Part shown: piece after piece, positions 55,363 through 64,000 of the stretch
Position numbering within the stretch: position 1 is the stretch's first letter
Layout: every line of letters begins with the position of its first letter
NCBI RefSeq assembly: GCF_023221595.1
Contig: NZ_CP096563.1
Location: 4,459,001 to 4,523,000 of the forward strand
Source of the DNA: Rhodococcus qingshengii JCM 15477
GTDB lineage: Bacteria > Actinomycetota > Actinomycetes > Mycobacteriales > Mycobacteriaceae
DNA: 64,000 nucleotides
Reading direction: 5' to 3'
Translations under genes and position numbers: made by a program
The notes under the pieces: model-generated
The model's database searches: none
Seen by the model: only the letters and a program-made list of their open reading frames with translations
What the model was told of the DNA's origin: nothing

Positions 55363-55542
55363 TCGCTGGCCCTTCGATTGTTCCTTTTGAGTCGTGACCA
55401 CACAGTTGAATATCGACCGCAGCGACGAAACGCCAATCCGGGCCACCCGGGCGTTCATTGCTATTTTGTCAGTCGGAACAGAGTCAGGCATTCGCGGCCG
55501 CGTCGCTCCAGCAACTCCGAGTTAGCGGATCACTACTTCCAA

Positions 55543-56622
55543 CTAGACGTTGAAGCGGAACTCCACCACATCGCCGTCGGCCATGACGTATTCCTTGCCC
55601 TCCATGCGGACCTTGCCGGCAGCCTTGGCTGCGGCCATGGAACCGGCCTCGACGAGGTCGTCGAACGACACGATTTCAGCCTTGATGAAGCCACGCTCGA
55701 AGTCGGTGTGAATGACGCCGGCAGCCTGGGGAGCGGTGTCACCCTTGTGGATGGTCCAGGCGCGAGCTTCCTTCGGACCAGCCGTCAGGTAAGTCTGCAG
55801 TCCGAGGGTGTGGAAGCCGGTGCGCGCGAGAGCGTGCAGGCCGGGCTCGGTCTGACCGATCGAGTCGAGCATTTCCTGGCGATCTTCCTCGTCCAGCTCG
55901 AGCAGTTCCTGCTCGACCTTCGCGTCGAGGAACACGGCATCGGCAGGGGCGACGGAAGCGCGCAATTCCGCGATCTTCGCCTCGTCGGTGAGCACCGACT
56001 CGTCGGCGTTGAAGACGTACAGGAAGGGCTTGGTGGTGAGCAGGCTCAGCTCACGCAGCAACGAGAAATCGAGCTTGTCCTTGACGCTGAAGAGCGTCGT
56101 GCCCTCGTTGAGGAATGCCTGAGCCTTGAGTGCCTCGTCGTGGGCCGGCTTGAGCTCCTTGTTCTTGCGAGCTTCCTTGTCCAGACGCGGGAGAGCCTTC
56201 TCGAGAGTCTGCATGTCGGCGATCACGAGCTCGGTCTCGATGACCTCGATATCGGAGGCCGGGTCGACCTTGCCGTCGACGTGGATGACGTCGTCGTCGG
56301 CGAAGACGCGAACTACCTGGCAGATGGCGTCCGCTTCACGAATGTTGGCCAGGAACTTGTTGCCCAGACCTGCGCCCTCGGACGCTCCCTTGACGATGCC
56401 GGCAATGTCGACGAACGACACGGTCGCGGGGAGGATGCGCTCGGAGCCGAAGATCTCGGCGAGCTTCTGCAGCCGCGGATCGGGCAGCTCGACCAGACCG
56501 ACGTTGGGTTCGATGGTCGCGAACGGGTAGTTCGCTGCCAACACGTCGTTGTTGGTCAGTGCATTGAAAAGGGTGGACTTGCCGACGTTGGGCAGTCCGA
56601 CGATTCCGAGGGTAAGGCTCAC
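55543..56622 (-). CDS. ychF: Ribosome-binding ATPase YchF (OLA1-like)
   Basis: A 359-residue P-loop NTPase of the Obg group that prefers ATP. G1 is [12 protein letters not shown], then [19 protein letters not shown], an Asn-rich NxDE (VFNADES) in place of NKxD, and the C-terminal TGS domain ending in [19 protein letters not shown]. Single gene. M. tuberculosis Rv1112 is the equivalent in the conserved gene order, so it marks return to core chromosome. Confidence 0.95.
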   Translation of the reverse strand: MSLTLGIVGLPNVGKSTLFNALTNNDVLAANYPFATIEPNVGLVELPDPRLQKLAEIFGSERILPATVSFVDIAGIVKGASEGAGLGNKFLANIREADAICQVVRVFADDDVIHVDGKVDPASDIEVIETELVIADMQTLEKALPRLDKEARKNKELKPAHDEALKAQAFLNEGTTLFSVKDKLDFSLLRELSLLTTKPFLYVFNADESVLTDEAKIAELRASVAPADAVFLDAKVEQELLELDEEDRQEMLDSIGQTEPGLHALARTGFHTLGLQTYLTAGPKEARAWTIHKGDTAPQAAGVIHTDFERGFIKAEIVSFDDLVEAGSMAAAKAAGKVRMEGKEYVMADGDVVEFRFNV

Positions 56623-56692
56623 GGTCTGTGGATTCTACGGCCTCGCGGCGACGTGACGGGTACTCGCCCCACCGTCACGTCGCGGCAGGTGA

Positions 56693-57196
56693 TCAGTTGT
56701 AGGTATACGAATCGACGGACGACACGATCGCAACCAGGAAGATCACGTAGAACGCGATGAACAGCACCCAGCAGATGACGGCTATCAGGAGCGAAATCTG
56801 CCCGAGCTTCTTCACCCGCTCGGACGCGTACTGCGCGCCCTGGTGATCGCCCATCGCCCACTTCGGGTAGATGTCGTGGAGATGGTTGAACGCGGCGAAC
56901 GCGATAGGCCAGAAGAAGATGATCGACGCGACGGCCCATCCCGCGTTGGACTTCGGCGGACCGTACTGAGGCGCCGCGTACGTGGGAGCAGCGCTGTACT
57001 GCTGGGCTGCGCTGTACTGCTGACCGGTCGGATACTGCTGTCCGGCTGAGTACTGCGGGTCGGTTGGGTACTGCTGGCCCGTCGGATATTCCTGGCCTGC
57101 TGAATATTGCTGACCGGCTGAATACTGCTGGCCCGCCGGATACTGCTGCTCCTTCGGATCCTGCGGGTCGGTCGGATATTGCGGTTCGGTCATCAT
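56693..57196 (-). CDS. CD225/dispanin-like membrane protein with Gln/Tyr repeat
   Basis: A 167-residue protein. The first about 70 residues repeat QQYxAG/QQYPTG/QQYSAG units; the rest holds two transmembrane helices of the CD225/dispanin type (AGWAVASIIFFWPIAFAAF with DHQGAQYASERVKKLG between them). The repeat is also visible as imperfect tandem DNA near 57000-57150. Function unknown. GTG/ATG start at 57196 with a second ATG one codon later. Confidence 0.78.
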   Translation of the reverse strand: MMTEPQYPTDPQDPKEQQYPAGQQYSAGQQYSAGQEYPTGQQYPTDPQYSAGQQYPTGQQYSAAQQYSAAPTYAAPQYGPPKSNAGWAVASIIFFWPIAFAAFNHLHDIYPKWAMGDHQGAQYASERVKKLGQISLLIAVICWVLFIAFYVIFLVAIVSSVDSYTYN

Positions 57197-57294
57197 TCCC
57201 CCAAAGAGTCGGATTCGGTTCTCTATCGCAGAACCTAGTGGAGACTTACCGCTGCCGTGTCACAGTGAGCGCCTACGCTCTCGAGGTGACTCGG

Positions 57295-58863
57295 ATGCTG
57301 ATCGTGCTCTTGATATGGATAGTGGGTCTCGGCACCGCCGCGCTCGCAATTGTCGCCTCGCCTGGATGGTGGGTGATCGCTGTCGTCACTCTCGCGCTGG
57401 CGGCGATGGGCACCTACGACCTCACTCAGAAGTCTCACAGCATCCTCCGTAACTATCCGGTCCTGGGGCACGCGCGATTCCTCCTCGAGAAGATTCGACC
57501 GGAGATCCAGCAGTACTTCGTCGAATCATCCACCGATGGAATGCCATTCGATCGCGAAACGCGAGATCTGGTTTACGAGCGGGCAAAGGGAACACTGGCG
57601 GAAGAGCCCTTCGGGACCGAGCGCGACGTCAATGCGATCGGCTACGAGTTCATGACGCATTCGATTCGCGCACGGACCGCCCCCGACACCGTTCCCCGAG
57701 TTCGCCTCGGCGGACGCGATTGCACGAAGCCGTACGACATCGCTCTCCTGAACGTCTCCGCGATGAGCTTCGGGTCGTTGTCCGCCAACGCAATCGAAGC
57801 CCTCAACGCCGGCGCCGCCAAAGGCGGCTTCGCCCACGACACCGGCGAAGGCGCGATCAGTCCGTATCACCGCAAACACGGCGGCGATCTGATCTGGGAA
57901 ATCGCCTCGGGATACTTCGGATGCCGAACCGAGGACGGCCGATTCGATCCTGACCGTTTTGCCGAGCGTGCCGGACTCGATCAGGTGAAGGCCATTTCGA
58001 TCAAGCTCTCGCAAGGTGCGAAACCCGGGTTGGGTGGCGTGCTTCCCGGAGTCAAGGTCTCCCCCGAAATCGCCGAAACCCGCGGGGTACCCGTCGGCCA
58101 GACCGTGATTTCGCCACCCGCGCACACCGCGTTCAGCACCCCGGTCGAACTGGTCGATTTCATCGCGACCCTGCGAAAACTGTCGGGAGGCAAGCCGGTC
58201 GGGATGAAACTGTGTGTCGGCTCGCGTCGTGAATTCCTCGGAATCTGCAAGGCGATGATCGAACGCGGTATCACGCCCGACTTCATCATCGTGGACGGTT
58301 CCGAAGGCGGCACCGGCGCAGGTCCGGTGGAGTTCGAGGACCACATGGGCATGCCGTTGACCGAGGGCCTGATGCTGGTGCACAACGCTCTGGTGGGAAC
58401 TGGTTTGCGCCCTCTCGTGAAAGTCGGCGCTTCCGGAAAGGTGGCGAGCGGTTCCGACATCGTCAAACGCATCATCCAGGGCGCAGACTTCACGATGGCG
58501 GCCCGCGCAATGATGTTCGCAGTGGGCTGTATTCAGGCCCAGATGTGTCACACCAACCGCTGCCCGGTCGGCGTTGCCACTCAGGATCCGGCACGCACCC
58601 GCGCACTCGACATCCCCGACAAGAGCGAGCGCGTCTACCGATTCCAGAAGGCAACCGTCGCCAGCGCGCAACAGATGATCGCGTCGATGGGCATCGATTC
58701 CTTCGACCAACTGCAACCGGGAATGCTCAACCGCCGCGTCGACGGTCTCACCACTCGCACCTATGCCGACCTGTTCGACTGGCTGATGCCGGGCGAACTG
58801 CTCGACTCCCCGCCGCAGAGCTGGCTCACCGATTGGATCGACGCCGACGCTCACCGATTCTGA
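57295..58863 (+). CDS. FMN-binding glutamate synthase-like protein
   Basis: A 522-residue protein with one N-terminal transmembrane hairpin (MLIVLLIWIVGLGTAALAIV ...) and then the FMN/Fe-S domain of glutamate synthase large subunit (GltS_central/synthase). Typical are SAMSFGSLSANAIEALNAGA, GEGAISPYHRKHGGDLIWEI, IIVDGSEGGTGAGP and the Cys motif MCHTNRCPVGVATQ. It lacks amidotransferase domains, so it probably oxidises or reduces a different substrate. ATG at 57295 has GAGG 8 bp upstream. Confidence 0.83.
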   Translation: MLIVLLIWIVGLGTAALAIVASPGWWVIAVVTLALAAMGTYDLTQKSHSILRNYPVLGHARFLLEKIRPEIQQYFVESSTDGMPFDRETRDLVYERAKGTLAEEPFGTERDVNAIGYEFMTHSIRARTAPDTVPRVRLGGRDCTKPYDIALLNVSAMSFGSLSANAIEALNAGAAKGGFAHDTGEGAISPYHRKHGGDLIWEIASGYFGCRTEDGRFDPDRFAERAGLDQVKAISIKLSQGAKPGLGGVLPGVKVSPEIAETRGVPVGQTVISPPAHTAFSTPVELVDFIATLRKLSGGKPVGMKLCVGSRREFLGICKAMIERGITPDFIIVDGSEGGTGAGPVEFEDHMGMPLTEGLMLVHNALVGTGLRPLVKVGASGKVASGSDIVKRIIQGADFTMAARAMMFAVGCIQAQMCHTNRCPVGVATQDPARTRALDIPDKSERVYRFQKATVASAQQMIASMGIDSFDQLQPGMLNRRVDGLTTRTYADLFDWLMPGELLDSPPQSWLTDWIDADAHRF

Positions 58864-58975
58864 CGTCGGTCGACTCCCGCGTTTCAGATCGCGCGGATTC
58901 ACCCTTCTGGTCCTACAGTGACAGATGGCCCGCTGTGACGGCGGCCACACGTGCACTAGTGGACGGAGTTCGACG

Positions 58976-61258
<2,283 letters not shown>

Positions 61259-61260
61259 CC

Positions 61261-61470
61261 ATGACGACGGCGACCATGACGGCAAAACTCACCACAGCGT
61301 TCCGCGGAACGCTGTGGTGGGTTCGCTCGGTGATGGGTGATCTCGACTATCAGCGCTACGTCGAGCACACCCGACGCCACCACGCCGACTCACCGGTGAT
61401 CAGCGAACGAGAGTTCTGGCGCCGCCGACACGCAGCAGCCGACGCCAACCCAGGCGCCCGCTGCTGCTGA
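61261..61470 (+). CDS. ybdD: YbdD/YjiX-family small protein
   Basis: A 69-residue protein of the DUF466 family, companion of CstA. The LWWVRSVMGDLDYQRYVEHT core and the SEREFWRRRH end are the family signature. GGAGGTGG lies 11 bp upstream of the ATG. A 30-bp perfect palindrome (61290-61319) falls within codons 10-20. Required for or modulating CstA transport in other bacteria. Confidence 0.88.
   Translation: MTTATMTAKLTTAFRGTLWWVRSVMGDLDYQRYVEHTRRHHADSPVISEREFWRRRHAAADANPGARCC
61290..61319. repeat. 30-bp perfect palindrome within ybdD
   Basis: Positions 61290-61304 (CACCACAGCGTTCCG) are exactly complementary to 61305-61319. In mRNA this makes a hairpin of up to 13-15 bp within the start of the ybdD coding sequence. 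Confidence 0.85.
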
Positions 61471-61476
61471 ATCCGG

Positions 61477-61881
61477 TCAGGGGCAGGTGGCCTTCGCGAG
61501 TTCGTAAATGTGGCCGGCCTGCTCGTCGGTGGGCTTGTTGCCGTTGTTCTCGGCCAGGTCGGTGATCTTGGTCTTGACCTCCGCCTCGTCCGTGCCGTTG
61601 GCGACCTCGGTACACGTGGTCGTCAAGATCTCCTCGATGTCTGCGTCGTCGCGGTTCTCCGCCAACGGTGCGTAAGCCCCACGGAACGTGGCGACGAACA
61701 GCGCCGTCTTGCCCTGATCGATGGCGTTGCCCGCTGACTGTTTCGCCGTCTCGAGCGCCTGTTGCCCGCTCGTGACTGCCTCGCTGATCTTGTTCTGCGC
61801 GTTGTCCTGATCCTCGGTGCTACACGCGGTGAGCCCGAGAACGACGATTGCTGCTGCCCCGACTGCTGCTGCGATTCTCAT
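61477..61881 (-). CDS. Small lipoprotein
   Basis: A 134-residue exported lipoprotein; signal peptide MRIAAAVGAAAIVVLGLTAC ends in the lipobox LTAC. The mature part is helical and acidic (EDQDNAQNKISEAVTSGQQA ...) with two cysteines (TTTCTEV and KATCP), probably a disulfide. Family not recognised. ATG at 61881; the longer frame to 61995 has no signal peptide. Convergent with ybdD. Confidence 0.75.
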   Translation of the reverse strand: MRIAAAVGAAAIVVLGLTACSTEDQDNAQNKISEAVTSGQQALETAKQSAGNAIDQGKTALFVATFRGAYAPLAENRDDADIEEILTTTCTEVANGTDEAEVKTKITDLAENNGNKPTDEQAGHIYELAKATCP

Positions 61882-62033
61882 GACGGAAATGTTAGTCCGA
61901 TCAGCATGCTTCAAAACACAGTATTGCAGCGCAACACACGAGTTATCGCATGCAGTCGTTACGATCAGCTCAGCTAGATCACCGGATTCGCACATCGGCG
62001 AGGAGATCCCTGCGCCGACGGAAAGGACGATCA

Positions 62034-63227
62034 GTGAGCGAGCAAGACAAGGGGACGTCCGCAGGGGTGCGCAAGCGCGACCGCGGCGAGATCATCGGGC
62101 AAGGGGGTATGTGGCTCGCAAAATGGTCGTTGGTGTTGGCGTCGATTTCGCTGGGCGCCTGGATTTTCGGCTGGCTGATCGAAAAGCTCTGGGTCATCAT
62201 CCTGCCGGTGGCTCTGGCTATCGTTGTTGCGACAGTCATGTGGCCGCCGACCCGCGGCATGATCAAGCGCGGTATGCCACCGGCCGCGGCAGCCGGCATC
62301 ACCCTGGTGCTCTCGATCGGAATCCTGGCCGGTGTGATCGCCGGCATCGTTCCGTCAGTGGTCAGCCAGGCCCCCGAGCTCGCGAACAAGACCACCGAGG
62401 GCATCAACCAGGTTCAGGACTGGCTCCAGGGTCCGCCGCTGAACCTGAAGGACGACCAGATCGACAACGCCGTCCATGCCGTCATCACCAAGGTGCAGGA
62501 AAGTGGAACCGCCATCGCTTCAGGCGTTTTCAGCGGCGTGAGCACAGCGAGCTCGTTGTTGGTCACGCTCGGTTTGGTCCTGATTCTCGCTTTCTTCTTC
62601 ATCAAGGACGGACCGAGGTTCATCCCCTGGCTCCACGCTGTCGGCGGCGGCCGTGCCGGTCGGCATCTCGAAGAGGTCCTCACCCGCATGTGGGACACGC
62701 TCGGCGGATTCATCAGGACACAAGCACTGGTGAGTCTGATCGACGCGGTCTTCATCGGCGCCGGATTGCTGATACTCGGGGTTCCGCTGGCACCGGTGCT
62801 GGCAATTCTCACGTTCATCGGTGGCTTCATCCCGATCGTCGGTGCCTTTGTCGCCGGCGCCCTGGCCGTGTTGGTTGCGCTGGTGGCCAACGGTCTCACC
62901 ACCGCCATCATCGTGTTGATCATCATCCTGGCCGTTCAGCAGATCGAAGGAAACGTCCTTCAGCCTGTGCTGCAGAGCAAGTCGATGAAACTCCACGCCG
63001 TCATCGTGCTGCTTGCCGTGGCCGCCGGTAGCTCGCTGTACGGCATCGTCGGCGCCTTCCTCGCAGTGCCCGTCGCCGCTGTGGCAGCAGTTGTCATCCG
63101 GTACATCGGCGAGCAGATCGACGAACGCGCAAGCGACAACGAGCCGATGCCCGCCGGCGATGCGTCGGACATCCTCGAGGATCAAGACGACGACGCCGAG
63201 TCAGAGGTAGAGAACAAAAAGGCCTGA
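62034..63227 (+). CDS. AI-2E-family transporter
   Basis: A 397-residue membrane protein of the PerM/TqsA family with about eight transmembrane helices, including IILPVALAIVVATVMWPPTR and ILTFIGGFIPIVGAFVAGAL, and an acidic C-terminal tail. Such proteins export small molecules; the link to AI-2 is not general. GTG at 62034 has AAAGGA 7 bp upstream. The position corresponds to M. tuberculosis Rv1101c. Stop abuts the convergent sbcC gene. Confidence 0.87.
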   Translation: MSEQDKGTSAGVRKRDRGEIIGQGGMWLAKWSLVLASISLGAWIFGWLIEKLWVIILPVALAIVVATVMWPPTRGMIKRGMPPAAAAGITLVLSIGILAGVIAGIVPSVVSQAPELANKTTEGINQVQDWLQGPPLNLKDDQIDNAVHAVITKVQESGTAIASGVFSGVSTASSLLVTLGLVLILAFFFIKDGPRFIPWLHAVGGGRAGRHLEEVLTRMWDTLGGFIRTQALVSLIDAVFIGAGLLILGVPLAPVLAILTFIGGFIPIVGAFVAGALAVLVALVANGLTTAIIVLIIILAVQQIEGNVLQPVLQSKSMKLHAVIVLLAVAAGSSLYGIVGAFLAVPVAAVAAVVIRYIGEQIDERASDNEPMPAGDASDILEDQDDDAESEVENKKA

Positions 63228-64000
63228 TCAGCCCGCGATCACCTTCACCGAGGAGCCTGCACGTCCGCGAATGACGTGCAGGCGACTCGGGATTCGCTGC
63301 CTCATCTCGTCCACGTGACTGACGATGCCCACCACTCGTCCACCGTCGCGAAGCTCATCCAACACAGCCATCACCGAGTCGAGGGTGTCGGCGTCGAGAG
63401 TGCCGAATCCTTCGTCGATGAACATCGTGTCGAGAACGATTCCGCCGGACTCCGCCGCAACCACATCGGCAAGTCCGAGGGCCAAAGACAATGACGCCAA
63501 GAATGATTCACCGCCCGAGAGCGTCTTCGCCGAGCGAACGACACCCGTGAAGTCGTCCCGGATGTCGAGCCCCAGACCGCCGCGGCGACCCCGAGAACCT
63601 GCCTCGTCACTGTGCACGAACTCGTATCTGCCCCCGGACATCCGCTGCAGCCGAACCGATGCCGACACCGCGATCTCTTCCAACCGCGACGCGAGTACAT
63701 AAGCCCTCAGCGACATCTTGCGACTGTTCTGCCCTTTACCGGCGATCACGTCGGCGAGGGCCGCGAGTTCGTCGTGCAGTTCCCGCTCAGGTGCAACCGC
63801 TTCGTATGCCTTCTCGAGTTGTCCGCTGAACCGTTCGAGATCCGACACACGGTTCTCGGCCAGGGAAGCAGCTGCAACAGCCGAGTTCACCACCTCGGCG
63901 CACTGAAGAGCACGCTCGCGAGGACCGTCGACGTCGACTGTCTCGACTTCGCTCACCGCAACGACCTCGGGGTCGTCGAGGACCGTCCGAGCGGCCACCT
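63228..64000 (-). CDS. sbcC: Exonuclease SbcC, C-terminal part
   Basis: The C-terminal end of a large SMC-like ATPase that, with SbcD, cleaves hairpin DNA ends in repair. Visible: coiled-coil tail, the ABC signature TLSGGESFLASLSLALGLAD, the Walker B/D-loop FIDEGFGTLDADTLD and the closing IVSHVDEMRQRI. No start in the window, so the N-terminal part lies beyond base 64000. Convergent with the AI-2E gene, with no space between the stops. Confidence 0.9.
   Translation of the reverse strand, partial: VAARTVLDDPEVVAVSEVETVDVDGPRERALQCAEVVNSAVAAASLAENRVSDLERFSGQLEKAYEAVAPERELHDELAALADVIAGKGQNSRKMSLRAYVLASRLEEIAVSASVRLQRMSGGRYEFVHSDEAGSRGRRGGLGLDIRDDFTGVVRSAKTLSGGESFLASLSLALGLADVVAAESGGIVLDTMFIDEGFGTLDADTLDSVMAVLDELRDGGRVVGIVSHVDEMRQRIPSRLHVIRGRAGSSVKVIAG

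Overview
The window is chromosomal DNA of a high-GC, mycolic-acid-containing actinomycete, most likely a Rhodococcus of the erythropolis group. Supporting genes are mshB (mycothiol), fbiC (coenzyme F420), two antigen-85-type mycoloyltransferases, a WS/DGAT wax-ester or triacylglycerol synthase, a DUF222/HNH (13E12) protein and the diaminopimelate succinylase genes. From memory, the gene order dapE-dapD-fadD36-dapC-fdxC-fbiC-mshB-lpqW-typA-mutT2-pterin dehydratase-Rv1157c-like, with ychF and an AI-2E protein further on, follows M. tuberculosis Rv1202 back to about Rv1101c. The window is therefore largely core chromosome with accessory inserts.

Layout. 1-5042: dapE (cut by the left edge), dapD, an amino-acid permease and a two-gene ABC exporter. 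5133-8072: an SOS-box-preceded HNH protein and a solute-binding/VWA lipid-anchored or membrane-anchored protein. 8286-22108: acyl-CoA synthetase, rhomboid-like protein, dapC-fdxC, fbiC with a coupled partner, PH-domain pair, a HemD-like enzyme, mshB and lpqW. 22260-26405: typA, a Lys/Cys-rich 58-residue protein, mutT2, a pterin dehydratase and a secreted protein. 26419-30684: accessory stretch with a Ser-every-third-residue repeat protein, a MarR/MFS pair with a clean operator, a SnoaL-like protein and a Tat-exported DUF1906 protein. 30897-32367: an intact IS256-family element with 25-bp terminal repeats and a 9-bp target duplication. 32719-39836: guanine deaminase, CPBP protease, iron-siderophore binding protein with an IdeR-like box, an amber-interrupted VOC gene and the mycoloyltransferase pair. 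39979-49147: fumarase, a DNA glycosylase, WS/DGAT, lactate dehydrogenase and small enzymes. 49210-55362: a GDPD gene, then an island-like stretch with a tRNA-His-like gene, an RluA-type gene between direct repeats, and a three-gene kinase/TIM-barrel-like/wHTH module. 55543-64000: ychF, a dispanin-like protein, an FMN glutamate-synthase-like protein, cstA-ybdD, a lipoprotein, an AI-2E transporter and the end of sbcC.

The most notable content is a set of very short genes (26-41 codons) with good ribosome binding sites: 28870-28950, 30574-30684, 39979-40080 and 40152-40277, all on the minus strand. They encode hydrophobic or amphipathic peptides, three of which end in a related G-S-V/I-E segment. 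Two form an operon with its own terminator directly upstream of the mycoloyltransferase pair. In size, composition and context they resemble the PorA/PorH channel peptides of Corynebacterium, which are O-mycoloylated by a mycoloyltransferase, so they are candidates for an uncharacterised mycomembrane peptide family. The second notable item is the kinase/TIM-barrel-like/wHTH module at 52685-55362, which uses codons rare in the neighbouring genes and may be a horizontally acquired conflict or defence module.

All functional calls come from reading motifs. No database search was run.
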